A stretch of DNA of 64,000 nucleotides from Theobroma cacao. Lineage: Eukaryota; Streptophyta; Magnoliopsida; Malvales; Malvaceae. Below, piece by piece: positions 25,237 through 37,911 of the stretch. The notes under the pieces are model-generated. The model was given only the letters and a program-made list of their open reading frames with translations. It was not told the origin of the DNA and made no database searches. Numbering within the stretch: the stretch's first letter is position 1; each line of letters begins with the position of its first letter. The translations under genes were made by a program, and so were the position numbers. Where the stretch lies: NCBI RefSeq assembly GCF_000208745.1, contig NC_030852.1:1875539-1939538 (forward strand). The letters run 5' to 3'.

Positions 25237-27347
25237 TGTAGACACCCATTCAAAATCAATCAAAAATAAAAATAAAATAATAATAAATAATAAATCATAA
25301 AAAAAAGGAAAGAAAAGAAAACGGGGAGAGGACTGAGCATGTGCTCAGCCCCCCTCTCCGGTCTATTATTACAGGGCACTTAATGCCCCTAGAAAGCAGT
25401 CGAATTTTGGGGAATAGTTACCTCCGGCAATTAGCCCCTATTTATGCCAAAGCCTTGTAAAATCATGCTCAGAAGAGCATGATTTCATCGCTGGATTGTC
25501 GAAATTTTTAGATAATCCAGCTCTTAAAAGGGGACCTCGGATAGATTTAAAAAGGGAGAGAGATACAAAAAAAAATTACAAAAAAAAAGAAACCAAAACA
25601 CTCAAAGAAAACCAAAAATGAAAAATGGGTTTTTTGGGTTTTGAGAGAGGGTAGGAGAAGGTGCAGTCGCTGGAGTAAAGGAGGAAGAGAGAGGAAGAAA
25701 AGAGAGAAACGGTGCTGGTAGAGAGAGAAAGAGGGAGATAGGTGCCGACGGTGGGGAGTGCTGCTACTAAGAGAGAGAGGAAGAAGGAGAAGGAGAAAGA
25801 AAGAAAGAGTGAAGAAGAAGGGGGAACGGTTGGGAGAGAGAAGAAGAAAGAAAAAGAAAAAGAAAAAGAAAAAGAAAGAAAAAAAAGAAAAAAGGAAAAA
25901 TAAAAAGAAAAAGGCAAAGGATTTGGGTCAAGGGTTCGGTGGGCTTGCGAAACAAGCCTGGTGTGGCAAGCTTGGGTCTTCTGTGGGCTTGTGGAAACTG
26001 GGCAACCTAGCCCAACGAGGTAAAACTCTTTCTTTTTGTTTGTGGGCCTTTTAAGTTGATTTTGGGTCTAGTCCATTTTGTGTAGATAAAATGTATTGTT
26101 GATTTAATGTTAATTATTTTATGAAAAGTTATAAAAAAGTTTTAAAATTTTTATTTATTTTGATTTTAGTGTTAGAAAATAAAAAATGGAAAGTAAAAAT
26201 AAATAATAATAATAATAAATAAATGATAATATTAAAAAATTATAATACAAATATAAAAATTATAAAAAGTAAAAATAAATTATGAAGAAGAATAAAGAAA
26301 TAAAAAATAAGAAAAAATATAATAATAAAAAGAAGTAGAAGTAATAAATAAATAATAAATATACATTTTTTGAGTAATTTCACTTAAAAGGGGCAAAGAG
26401 TTGCCACTTTTAGGTGGGTCACTTAAATTTGGAGATCGAAATGGATTTTCACCTAAGCGTCGGGATAAATGCGAACTCTATACTCTAACACCCATTAATT
26501 CAAATAATTGTTTAAAAAAATATAAAATGAATAATAAATAAAAATAATATATAATAATATGTAAAAAATAACAAAATAACAAAAAACTAAAAAAATAAAA
26601 AAGGAAATACCATGCATTAAAGAAAAAAATTTAATAATAAACACGTAAACAAGGTAATAAATTACCTTAAACTATTAAACTAATAATTGGATGTATTATG
26701 AACCACCTAAATCTACAAACGCATGCATGTAGATATGATCATTTTCTTTTGTCATAGCATGCCACATTTATCGTGTAAATGGGACAGGAATTTCGATGAC
26801 GGGATTCCCTTAAAGAGCTTGTAGAGACGAGTTCTTCCGGGGATATCTCTAGGTGAGGAAAATTTCGAGACTTCACCAAAGCGTTGGGATGGTCTTCAAA
26901 TGATTTTTCAATAGAAGATTGTTGACCCCATTATTTAAAATAAACAAGTCATTACATCATTTTACACTCGCATCATGTGCATTCGTAAAACCGAATAAAA
27001 TACTTAGTCAGCCAATTTAATAAAAAATTAGTTAATAAGCATGGATTAAATCAAAAGTAGGCTATAATAGGATAACTTAAAATTAAATGGTACCGTTCGT
27101 GGAACGGACGCCACGGAGGTGCTAACCCTTCTTCGTGCGTAACCGCACTTCCGAACCCATTTCTAAAAAAGGTGGATCAGTTCTCATTTTCTCGATGGAC
27201 CTAAAATTAATTTAAGATTTTGTCGATTAGAATCAGGTTAATAGGTGACCAATCACACTTAAATAAAAAAGATTGGTGGCCACTCCCAAATATTTTATTT
27301 TCGCCTGCGTCTAGCGATCGGGTTCCCGGACTCGGCACGTTACGACA
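25237..27347 (+). repeat. LTR B (5' LTR), 2111 bp
   Basis: TGTAGACACCC...TTACGACA, matching LTR A throughout. It is the 5' LTR of the most complete element. Contains the same two hairpins (about 25460-25522) and purine tract (about 25630-25920). Confidence 0.85.
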
Positions 27348-27350
27348 GAT

Positions 27351-27369
27351 TGGCGACTTCGCTAGGGAC
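27351..27369 (+). other. Primer-binding site, copy 2
   Basis: TGGCGACTTCGCTAGGGAC three bases after the end of LTR B. The sequence ends its inverse in CCA, as expected for pairing to a tRNA 3' end. Confidence 0.65.
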
Positions 27370-28425
27370 AATAGAGAGTCAAGCCATTAATTAATCATAA
27401 ATTATCCTAGGCCTTAAATAATTTAGTGTTTTCCTTAACCTCGAGCATTTACATTTATTTGTTGCATTTGTTGTTTTGCTATTGTTGTTGCCATTTAATA
27501 ATTGTGGGGAATTTAGGATAGAGGGATGTGAGATTATTGGTCCGAAATCGATATATTCCTTCACACACACGACACTTTTTGCATTCATGCATAAGCCTTC
27601 TACCCGAGCTTTGTCCTTAATTAGGAGGGGGTTAAGTAGCTACGCTATCGTGAGGTGATAACCTCCGCATGGGCTAGTGAAAACTCCCACTCAGATCGAA
27701 CCTAGTCCGTTTGAAGCATGTAATGGGTGAGGATCGAGGTGCCTTACTAGTCCATGTAGACGACAGTGAGGAACGATTTGAGAACCTTTAGCTCCCTTTT
27801 CGACCTAAATCTAGCATATAAATTGCCCTGAGTAGCCTTTACCTATGTAGAGCTTCACCTGTGAGAGAATACCCTCTGATTTGGTACACATGAAGGAATT
27901 TTCATAGTTCCCTTATCCTGAATTCTTCTCCGCAAAGTAATGAAGGTATCATGCTACTAATTATTTTCATCTTTTTAATTAGAATTACTTTTGGGATTTC
28001 TAATTACTGTACTAATTTGAACTTGCTATCCTTTTCATTTTGCATATGCATGTTTGCATCACAATTTTGCATATAGGAAAAGTATTTGTCACCTGACAAC
28101 CGTTGACGGAGTAGATGTAAAAGATGACTCCTGAATTGCAACAAGAAACAATATTTTATGCACTGAATTACTTTACTGATGGGTGTTATGTGACAAGTAC
28201 TTTTAGTACATGATCATTCATTTATACATGCATAAACCCCCATTTCATGATAACAAGTGTTTTCGCCTATAAATAAAGATAATGGGTGCATTTTTTTCAT
28301 CTCATTCATGCACTAAAAATGCATCTAATTCATGTTTATGATTTAAAAATAAAGATTCCAAGATAGACCGACAACCTAAAATCAGTGACCAGCGTGTTCA
28401 TAATATGCGTCAATGAGTAAGAATC

Positions 28426-30620
28426 ATGGAAGAAGAACAAAAGGAGCGAATGGATAGAATGGAAAATGCTCAAGAAGAAATGAGAGAGCAATTAGCAAAG
28501 ATGATGGAATTGATGGTGGGCTTGAGTAAAGGAAAAATAGTAATAGAAGAGTCAACTCAGCTAGAAAACCCACCGACACAAGACACTGAAAACTCAAGGG
28601 ATGATCCACCTTATCCCCCGGGGTTCACTCCACCCCATGCCCAGACTTTTTCAAGGGTCCACCTCAGGTGACGTCATCTGGTTATTACAATATGCTACCC
28701 CCGATGAGCCATCAACCAACTCATGGGCAATTTGGATTGAATTCTAGGATAAATCCTTCTGAACCAATACACGTCCCAAATTTAGACGATCCAAAAGAGC
28801 AAGAGAAATTAAGAAAGGATTCATCACAAGTAGGAGAAAATGAAAAGGTCTGAAAAAAGTATGATCTGTTAGAAGAGCGCCTTCGCCCTGTGGAAGGAGT
28901 GGATAGGTTTGGAACCATGGATGCAGTGGAGTTATGCTTGGTTCTCGATGTGGTAATCCTTCTCAAATTTAAGGTGCTAGAGTTTGAAAAATATGATGGG
29001 ACAAAATGCCCAATGGCGCATATTACCATGTACTGCCGGAAGATGGCTGCACACTCACATGATGATAAGTTGTTAATTCATTTTTTTCAAGACAGCCTAA
29101 CTGGATTGGCAGCCAGATGGTATGTGCAACTTGATCAGAGTCACATCAAAACTTGGAAGGATTTGGCTAGAGCCTTCATGGCACAATAAAAACATGTTGC
29201 TGAATTAGCCCCTGATCGCTTATCACTTCAGACCATGGAAAAGAAGGCTGGTGAGAGCTTCAAGGAATACGCCTAGAGATGGATAGATGTAGCGGCACAA
29301 GTACAACCACCCTTAACAGATAAAGAGATGACTGTATTATTTATAAATACGCTTAAAGCTCCTTTCTATAAACGGTTGATTGGCAACACCACAAAAAATT
29401 TTACAGATCTAGTCCTCTCAAGGGAGATAATTGAAAGGGCAATCAAGAATGGAAAAATAGAAGGGGACGAAACCACTATCTCCAAGAGAAGGACCACATT
29501 CAAGAAAAAGGAAGTGGACGTACAAGCAGTTGTTTATACCGGCCCACAAACCTATAATTTCAACCCTTACTATCCATATGCTCCATATCCACCTTTCTAT
29601 CCAAGTATTGGCAACGTTGCCCAAAATCCTTATGTCTATTAGCTTGCTCCACAGTCAGTCTTTCAAACCAATGCCCTCCAACAAACACCAGCATTGAAAC
29701 CCACATCTTCGACCGATAACTCTAGTAACACTCAAAAGGGATCCAAAACCACTCAAGGAAAAACCTAGTTTGATCCCATCCTAATTTCTTACATTGCTCT
29801 ATTACCGCAGTTGATTGAAAATTGACTTTTTGCCCGCACCCCTATAGAACCACTTAAACCTTATTTTCCAAAGTGGTACGACCAGAATGCATAATGTGAT
29901 TATCATTTTGGGGTTCAAGGGCACTCTACAAAAAGTTACACTACTTTAAAACATAAAGTCCAAGCACTCATTAGGGTAAGACTTTTAAATTTTACTAAAA
30001 AAGACAGTTTAAATGTCGACGGGAATCCCTTGCTTAATTATAGAAGGCCGATATTGAACGTCATACATGAAGGGATGACTCGAAGGGTGAAAAGGAGCGT
30101 CGATGAGATTCAAACGCCAATGGATAGAGTGTTTGAGGTGTTGTTCAAAATAAATGCCATAACTCTAGAACCAGTAGACACAAAGGAATTGAGACATGAC
30201 CTCACTCACTCTTGTAAGTTCCATATGGGGGCTGTTGGACATTCCATTCAAAATTGTGACGACTTTCATCGCTAGGTGCAAGAGTTGATGGATTTGTCAG
30301 TAATTGAGTTTTATGTAGAAGGTGGAGAAGAACTCGAGAGAAGGACAATTCCATACTTATGTGAGACTTTTTGCTCCGCAAGTTACATTCATCTTGAAGC
30401 ACCGACAAAGGTCAATCAGGTTCTTCAGATGTTTGATGAGCTGTCAATCCATATGATTAAGGATGAGGAACCTAGCGAGAAGGTCTTTGTGGTGTATCTA
30501 GTACTGTCAGGAAAAGAGCTAACCAATTGGACAGCCACGGGGTTGCTTATCATCTTTAAGTCTTCGAAAAATGTAATGAACAATTTACCTAAATCCCTAT
30601 GCCCAAGGGCATTGGAGTAA
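28426..30620 (+). pseudogene. Broken gag of the Tat element, copy 2
   Basis: Same protein as copy 1 with its own damage: a one-base loss near 28662 (CCACCTCAGG against CCACCCTCAGG) shifts the frame, and TAA at 29187 and TAG at 30274 are private. TGA at about 28852, TAG at 29276 and TAG at 29639 are shared with copy 1. Gag core motifs FEKYDGTKCPM and DSLTGLAARWY are clear. The C-terminal part (30276-30620) ends ...PKSLCPRALE. Confidence 0.8.
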
Positions 30621-30757
30621 TCTCTTGCTTAAGTAGGGCTTTTTATTACCTTAATCATTTAAATAAGTGACAATGCATGATGTGTTTCATAGTTCATCAA
30701 CCTTTTTGCATATTTTCTTTTCATTTATTCTTTTAGCTAATAAATACTTGCCCATAC

Positions 30758-33700
30758 ATGTGTCCAATTTTACCTATTTGCAGGTCTTTGAATGATGAAC
30801 ACGAAGATAATCTAGACAACAATTTGAATTTTGATTTCGAGATAGTTCCAAACGTTGATGAATTGAAAAATGAAGAGGAAGTGGATGACTATGACTTACC
30901 CCCTGATTTGTCGAGATTGTTGGAACAAGAGGAAAGAGAGATTTTACCTCATCAGGAACTCACAAAAACGATTAACCTGGGAAATGGGGAAGAGAGAAAA
31001 GAGGTTAAGATTGGTACCTCGTTATCATCTGGTGAACGACAGAAGTTAGAAGAATTACTTCGTGAGTATGTGGATGTGTTTACTTGGTCATATCAGGACA
31101 TGCTGGGTCTTAATACTGACATTGTTATGCACAAGTTACCTTTGAAACTGGATTGCAAGCCGATTAAACAGAAATTAAGAAGGATGAAGCCAGATATGTT
31201 GCTGAAGATTAAAGAAGAAGTAAAAAAGCAATTAGATGCTGGGTTCTTGGAGGTGGCTAAGTATCTTGAATGGGTAGCTAATATAGTCCCAGTTCATAAG
31301 AAGGGTGGAAAGTTCGAATGTGTGTTGATTACAAGGATTTAAACAGAGCGAGTCCGAAGGATAGCTTCCCTTTGCCACATATCGATACTTTTGTAGACAA
31401 TACAACAAAACATGCTTTATTCTCATACAAATGGCACCCGAAGACATGGAAAAAACAACGTTTGTAACCATGTGGGGAACGTTTTGTTACAAAGTAATGC
31501 CATAAGGAGATAGAGGTGTATGTGGATGACATGATTGCAAAATCTCATACGGAAAGGGATCATACTGTTAATCTCAAGAAATTGTTTGAGAGATTGCGAA
31601 AATTTCAGCTTAAGTTGAATCCTGCAAAATGTACTTTTGGTGCTACTTTTGGGAAATTGTTGGGATTCGTAGTAAGTGAAAAAGGAATTGAAATGGACCA
31701 AGATAAAATACAAGCTATTCAAGAGTTGCCAACTCCTAAATCTCAAAAAGAAATGAAAGGATTTTTAGGGAGGTTGAACTACATTGCTCGATTTATATCC
31801 CAACTCACCCTCAAATGTGATCCAATCTTCAAGCTGCTTCGAAAACGAGACCCAGAAGAGTGGAATGAAGAATGTCAGATAGCCTTTGATAAAATCAAAG
31901 AGTATCTTACAAATCCACCAGTGTTGGTACCACCAACGACAGGAAAACCTCTTATTTTATATCTGACTGTGAACAAGAATTTCATGGGATGTGTACTGGG
32001 GCAACATAATGAAACTGGAAAGAAAGAACAAGCCATATACTACTTGAGCAAGAAATTCACGGAGTATGAGTCCAAATACTCTGCGCTCGAAAAGATGTGT
32101 TGTGAGCTAGCGTGGATCACCCAAAGGCTCTGGCAATATATGTTGTATCATACAACATGGTTGGTTGCAAAATTGGATCCCATCAAGTATATTTTTGAAA
32201 AACCTTTTATGTCTGGAAGAATTGCACGATGGTAAGTTCTACTGTCTGAATATGATATTGTGTATGTGTCCTAAAAGTCAATCAAAAGGAGCGTCATTGC
32301 TAATTTCCTTACAGATCGAGCTGTTGAGGATTACGAACTTGTAAGTTTCGATTTTCCAGATGAAGATTTGATGGCCATCTTGCACATAGAAAAAGATGGT
32401 CCAAACGAACTTAATTTCTGGAAAATGTATTTTGATGGGGAGTCCAATGCTCTAGGGCATGGAATTGGAGTAGTGTTGATTTCTTTAGATGGCAAGTATT
32501 ATCTAGCTACGGCAAGGTTGAATTTCAATTGTACTAATAATATGACAAAGTATGAGGTGTTGGTGATGGGTTTACAAGCAGCAATCGACATGAAGGCTGA
32601 CATGATAGAAGTTTACGGAGATTCAGCTTTAGCGATATGCCAAATGAGAGGTGAATGAGAAACTAGGGATTCTAAACTAGTTTCATACCAAAAGCTTGTT
32701 GTAGAATTAAGTTAACAATTCAAGAAAATCAACTTTAATCATATACCTCGAGAAGAAAACCAGATTGCCGATGCTCTAGCCACTCTAGTAGCAATGTTCA
32801 AAATAAATAACGGGGTTGACATCAGTCTTTTTAATTTGGAAATTCAGGGGGTCTTTGCACATTGTATGAATGTTGAAGAAGAACCTGACGGCAAACCATG
32901 GTACTATGATATCATGCAATACATTAAGCATCAGGTGTATCTTGAGAATGCCACAGATAATGACAAGAGATTACTCAGACGGTAAGCAATGGGTTTTTTC
33001 CTCAATGGGAAAATACTCTACAAAAGAAATCGAGACCAAATTCTCCTCAAATGTATGGATGTAGCTGAAGCTAATAAGATAATTGAAGAAGTCCATGAGG
33101 GATCATGTGGAGCTCATGCTAGTGGACATATGTTAGCTAGACAAATTATGAGGGTTGGATACTATTGGTTGACCCTGGAAGCAGATTGTATAAATTTTGC
33201 TCGAAAGTGCCACAAATGCCAAATTTATGTTGATAAAATCTATGCTCTACCATCTCCATTACACGTCTTCGCGGCGCCTTGGCCTTTTTCAATATGAGGG
33301 ATGGATGTGATTGGGCTCATTACTCCAAAAGCTTCTAATGGACATCGATTTATATTAGTGGCCATTGATTACTTCACAAAGTGGGTAGAAGCAGCTTCCT
33401 ATGCTAATGTGACGTAAAAAGTGGTGTGCAAGTTCATCAAAAAGGAGATAATATGTCGGTATGGGTTTCCAAAAAAGATCATTACTAATAATGCAAGCAA
33501 TTTGAATAGTACAATGGTAAGGGAGGTTTGTGCTAAATTCAAGGTCAAGCATCACAACTTAACAACTTATCGTCCAAAGATGAATGGAGCGGTAGAGGCT
33601 GCCAATAAGAACATCAAGAGGATTATTGAAAAAATGACTGAAGTTTATAAAGATTGGCATGAGAAACTTTCTTTTGCTTTGCACGTATATCGAACTTCTG

Positions 33701-34146
33701 TGCGTACCTCCACAGGAGTAACTCCATACTTATTAGTATATGGTACAAAAGCAGTTCTACCTGTTGAAGTAGAAATCTCATCATTGAGGGTGTTAATGGA
33801 GACAAAGTTGAAAGAAGCTGAATGGGTCCACTCTCGCCAATAGTAGCTGAATCTGGTTGAAGAAAAAAGACTTGCCGCTCTATGTCATGGTCAAATGTAT
33901 CAACAACGGATGATACGAGCATATGAGAAAAAAGTTCATCCTAGGTAGTTCCGATAAAGAGAGTTGGTTCTTAAGAGAATACTCCCTAATCAAACTGATT
34001 TTCGGAAAAAATGGATGCTAAATTGGGAAGGACCATATGTGGTAAAGAAGGTTTTTTCGAGAAGAGCTTTAATTTTGGCTGACATGGACTGGGAAGATCT
34101 TCCTAATCTGATAAATGCGGATGCGGTGAAGAAGTACTATGCTTAA
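30758..34146 (+). pseudogene. Broken pol of the Tat element (RT, RNase H, aRNase H, integrase)
   Basis: Order: N-terminal linker (30758-31000), RT palm start (VPVHKKGGKFE near 31290), YVDD box (VYVDDMIAKS, about 31516), gypsy RNase H (to 32235), archaeal-type RNase H (MYFDGESNALGHGIG near 32430, IPREENQIADALATLV near 32745), integrase HHCC zinc region (HEGSCGAHASGH and CHKCQIY, 33090-33230), and DDE core (GMDVIG, ITNNAS with Asp to Asn, NGAVEAANKN). Two internal gaps in RT remove the segment with the first catalytic Asp and part of the region before YVDD (31410-31510). Stops occur at many places, for example 33295, 33416 and 33841. Not functional. Confidence 0.85.
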
Positions 34147-35090
34147 AAAACAAAAAAAATAAAAAAAATATAAATAAAAAAAAAAGAGGGGGTTTGTGTT
34201 GAAAACTTGAAAAGGGCAACTCTTACCCAAAAGAGGAGACTCACGCTGAAAACCCAAAAAAGGCAACTTAAGGCCAAAAGGCAAGAATTTGGAATGAAAT
34301 TGTTAGCCCAAGTGGAGTACAAGAGTGAGGTAAAAATACACTATGAATGGAGCTCTACAATTTCACAAAACAGGGGGAGTTATAAGGTCTGCAACCTACG
34401 AATTTGCTCAAGGCATCAATCAAGGACAATTCTTGAAGTCAGAAATCAAATTGTTTTCTCTGAATGGTCCGAGTGTTCATTACTTAAAAAGATCTAATGT
34501 TTGCTTTGTAAATTCTCTATTTCTTGAATTATTTAAACTCTCATATATGAAACTCTCCTTTTCTTCTTTATTTCAACCTTCTTATTCTTTATGATCCCAT
34601 GATTTCACATGATGATTGTCATAAAAATGAATGATGACTGGTAAAAGAAGGAAACTAATTAAGCAAGAAATTACACTCATTGTTCAGCAAAAGACCTAAT
34701 GATGAGGAAAAGGAATGGCAGAGCTTTAAACCTGAGCAAAAAGTCAGATGTAAAAAAAAAAAAGGTGCTTAGGGAAAATCCGGAGTTACCTAAAGTAACC
34801 AAAAGGAAAGTAAACAGGCAAAGGTGATCGAAAGCTGCAGTGAAAAATTGGATGAAGCAGGAGAAGGGTCTTGAAATCTTAATGAATCATAAACATGAAA
34901 GCATTCTATTATTTCAATCATGCATAAATGCCTAGCCATGCACATGGTCATTTTCAAAACAAGAAACCAAAATTAATTCAATGTCCCAAGCTTCGAAAGT
35001 AGGAATCCACCTGATCTAAAATGTTGAGGTCGTAAAACTTTGATAGAAGGATTTAAATTTTTCATTGTGAAGTTAATCCAATTAAGTTGA

Positions 35091-35716
35091 ACCTGTTTTA
35101 AGATAGGTCGACCCTAGATCAAGTTTAGGAATTTCAATATTTGAATCGAACTTGTTTTGAGATAGGTCAAGCCTATATTAAGTTTAGAAATTTCAATTTT
35201 TGATTCGAACCTGTTTTAAGATAGGTCGAGCCTAGATCAAGTCTAGGAATGTCAATTTTTTAAATCGAACTTATTTTAAGATAGGTCGAGCCTAGATTAA
35301 GTCTAGAAATTTCAATTTTTGATTCAAACTTGTTTTAAGATAGGTCGAGCCTAGATCAAGTCTAGGAATGTCAATTTTTTAAATCAAACTTGTTTTAAGA
35401 TAGGTCGGGCCTAGATTAAGTCTAGGAATTTCATTTTTTGAATCGAACATGTTTAAGATAGGTCGAGCCTAGATCAATTATAGGAATGTCAATTTTTTAA
35501 ATCGAACCTGTTTTAAGATGGGTCGAGCCTAGATCAAGTCTAAGAATTTCAATTTTTTAAATCGAACTTGTCGCGAGATAGTTCGTACTTAGAAATTTCA
35601 TTTTTTTTGAACCCAAGTCAAGCCTAGGGATTTCATTTTCAAACGTGTTTCAAAATAGGTCAAGCCTAGATTGAATTGCTCAAATCAAACTTGCCTCAAG
35701 ATAAGTCGAATACGGT
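35091..35716 (+). repeat. Minisatellite with a 59/60-bp unit, about 8 full and 3-4 decayed copies
   Basis: The unit consensus contains TTGTTTTAAGATAGGTCGAG and CCTAGATCAAGTCTAGGAAT. Copies start near 35091, 35147, 35206, 35266, 35325, 35385, 35444 and 35503, then broken copies run to about 35716. Two unit types alternate: one with GAATGTCAATTTTTTAAATC and one with AAATTTCAATTTTTGATTC, so the effective period is about 119 bp. Confidence 0.85.
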
Positions 35717-35754
35717 GTCTACGTCTTTGCACTATCATTGATTCTCAAGAATGT

Positions 35755-35769
35755 GCAAAGAGGGGCAAC
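35755..35769 (+). other. Polypurine tract before the 3' LTR
   Basis: GCAAAGAGGGGCAAC lies directly before the LTR C start (TATAGACACCC, with TG changed to TA). It is the expected plus-strand priming site. Confidence 0.65.
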
Positions 35770-37583
35770 TATAGACACCCATTCAAAATCAATCAAAAAT
35801 AAAAATAAAAATTAATAAATCATAAATCATAAAAAAAAAGAAAAGAAAACGGGGAAAGGACTGAGCGTGTGCTCAACCTCCCTCTCCGGTCTATCATTAC
35901 AAGGCACTTAATGCCCCTGGAAAGCAGCCGAATTTTGGGGAATAGTTACCTCCGGCATTTAGCCCCCATTTATGCTAGAGCCTTGTGAAATCATGCTCAG
36001 AAGAGCATGATTTCATCGCTGGATTGTTAAAATTTTTAGACAATCTAGCTTTTAAAAAGGGGCCTTGGATAGATTTAAAAAGGAAGAGAAAGATACAAAA
36101 AAAAAAATCACAACCAAAAGAAAAAAAGAAACCAAAACACTCAAAGAAAACCAAAAATGAAAAATGGGTTTTTTGGGTTTTGAGAGAGGGTAGGAGAAGG
36201 TGCAGTTGCCAAAGTAAAGGAGGAAGAGAGAGGAAGGAAAGGGAGAAGCAATGTCGGTAGAGAGAGAAAGAGGGAGACAAGCATTGGCGGTGAGGAGTGC
36301 TGCGGTTGGGAGAGAGAGGAAGAAGGAGAAGGAGAAAGAAAGAAAGAGTGAAGAAGAAGGGGGAGCGGCTGGGAGAGAGAAGAGGAAAGAAAAAGAAGAA
36401 AGAAAAAAAAAAGAAAAAGAAAGAAAGAAAAGGAAAAAAAAAAGATAAAAAAAAAGAAAAAGGAAAAGGATTTGGGTCAAGGGCTCGGTGGGCTTGTGAA
36501 ACAGGCCTGGTGTGGCAAGCTTGGGTCTTCTGTGGGCTTGTGGAAACTGGGCCAACCTAACCCAACGAGGTAAAACTCTTTCCTTTTGTTTGTGGGCATT
36601 TTAGGTTGGTTTTGGGTCTAGCACATTTTGTGTAGATAAAATATATTGTTGATTTAATGTTAATTATTTTAGGAAAGTTATACAAAAATTTTAAAAATTT
36701 TATTTATGTTGATTTTAGTGTTAGAAAATAAAAAATGGAAAGTAACAATAAATAATAATAATAAAAAATAAATGATAATATTAAAAAATCATAATACAAA
36801 TATAAAAATTATAAAAAGTAAAAATAAATTATGAAGAAGAATAAAGAAATAAAAAATAAGAAAAAATATAATAATAAAAAGAAATAGAAGTAATAAATAA
36901 ATAATAAATATACATTTTTTGAGTAATTTCACTTAAAATGGGCAAAGAGTTGCCACTTTTAGGTGGGTCACTTAAATTTGGAGATCGAAATGGATTTTCA
37001 CCGAAGTGTCGGGATAAATCCGAACTCTATACTCTAACACCCATTAATTCAAATAATTGTTTTAAAAAATATAAAATAAAATAATAAATAAAAATAATAT
37101 ATAATAATATATAATAAATAAAAAAAATAACAAAATAACAAAAAAATAAAAAAGCAAATACCATGCATTAAAGGAAAATTTTTAATAATAAACACGTAAA
37201 CAAGGTAATAAATTACCTTAAACTATTAAACAAATAATTGGATGTATTATGAACCACCTAAATCTACAAACGCGTGCATGTAGATATCATCATTTTTTTC
37301 TGTCATAGCATGCCACATTTATCGTGTAAATGGGGCAGAAATTTCGATGACGGGATTCCCTTAAAGAGCTTGTAGAGACGAGTTCTTCCGGGGATATTTC
37401 TAGGTGAGGAAAATTTTGAGACTTTACCAAAGCGTTAGGATGGTCTTCAAATGATTTTCCAATAGAATATTACCGACCCTATTATTTAAAATAAACAAGT
37501 CATTACATCATTTTACGCTCGTATCATGTGCATACGTAAAACCGAATAAAAGACTCAGTCAGCCAATTTAATAAAAAATTAGT
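35770..37583 (+). repeat. LTR C (3' LTR), truncated
   Basis: Matches LTR A/B from its first base to ...AAAAAATTAGT at 37583, then breaks into unrelated sequence. The last 315 bp or so (the part equivalent to 20611-20925) are missing. It differs from A and B far more than they differ from each other, consistent with LTR B and C being the original pair and A a later copy. Confidence 0.85.
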
Positions 37584-37594
37584 ATCAAGCCAAT

Positions 37595-37911
37595 TTCTTA
37601 ATATTTTACATATCTTGCCTTGCGAAACTGGACAAGTTGCAAGGTTTGTTCCAGGATTATCTCATGGTATTGAATCTCCCTCATTGATTTAAGACAACTA
37701 AGATTTCTGAAAAAACAACTTCAAAAACCAGTCCACATGTTTTGTGCTTAGTAAAGATCTAAAATATCTGATACTAGAATATGAAAATTCAAGATTATTT
37801 GGTAGTCCGTACTATAGCTGCTTCTCCACATCTTACAATTGAGTGCTGCATATAACTATTTCTTTTTGGATTTCCTGAATTCATATGAAAATTAATAAAA
37901 GTTGATAAAAA
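37595..37911 (+). repeat. Direct repeat, copy 1, in the Helitron right part
   Basis: Near-identical to about 39662-39970; it includes ATTTTACATATCTTGCCTTG, the stretch with CCAGTCCACATGTTTTGTGC, and GAGTGCTGCAT. It starts only 12 bp after the broken end of LTR C. Confidence 0.8.

Larger units (their letters stand above)
24301..30716 (+). repeat. Tandem duplication unit 2 (6.4 kb)
   Basis: Second copy of 17873-24294. It is joined to unit 1 through a few extra bases ending in TTTAGGG at 24294-24300. Unit 2 reads on into pol and the 3' LTR, so it contains the 5' part of the original retroelement or its exact equivalent. Confidence 0.85.
34147..35769 (+). other. Non-coding spacer between pol and the 3' LTR
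   Basis: No coding sequence recognised. Long spacers here are usual in Tat/Ogre-type elements. The second half holds the minisatellite listed separately. The end is the polypurine tract. Confidence 0.6.
25237..37583 (+). mobile_element. Tat-lineage Ty3/gypsy LTR retrotransposon, defective
   Basis: Layout: LTR B (25237-27347), PBS (27351-27369), gag relic, pol relic with reverse transcriptase, two RNase H regions and integrase in gypsy order, about 1.6 kb of non-coding DNA with a minisatellite, polypurine tract and a truncated LTR C. LTRs of about 2.1 kb, the archaeal-type second RNase H, the TGGCGACT-type PBS and the long spacer between pol and the 3' LTR point to the Tat/Ogre-like group. 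Many stops, two deletions in reverse transcriptase and the lost end of LTR C make it inactive. It sits inside the Helitron. Confidence 0.85.

Noticed and set aside
17873..27347. Two independent retrotransposon insertions side by side
   Set aside because: The flanking hAT-like and Helitron DNA is duplicated too, and gag stops are shared, so one insertion followed by duplication fits better.
35091..35716. CRISPR-like array
   Set aside because: Plant retroelement context, and the whole 59/60-bp unit repeats with no unique spacers.
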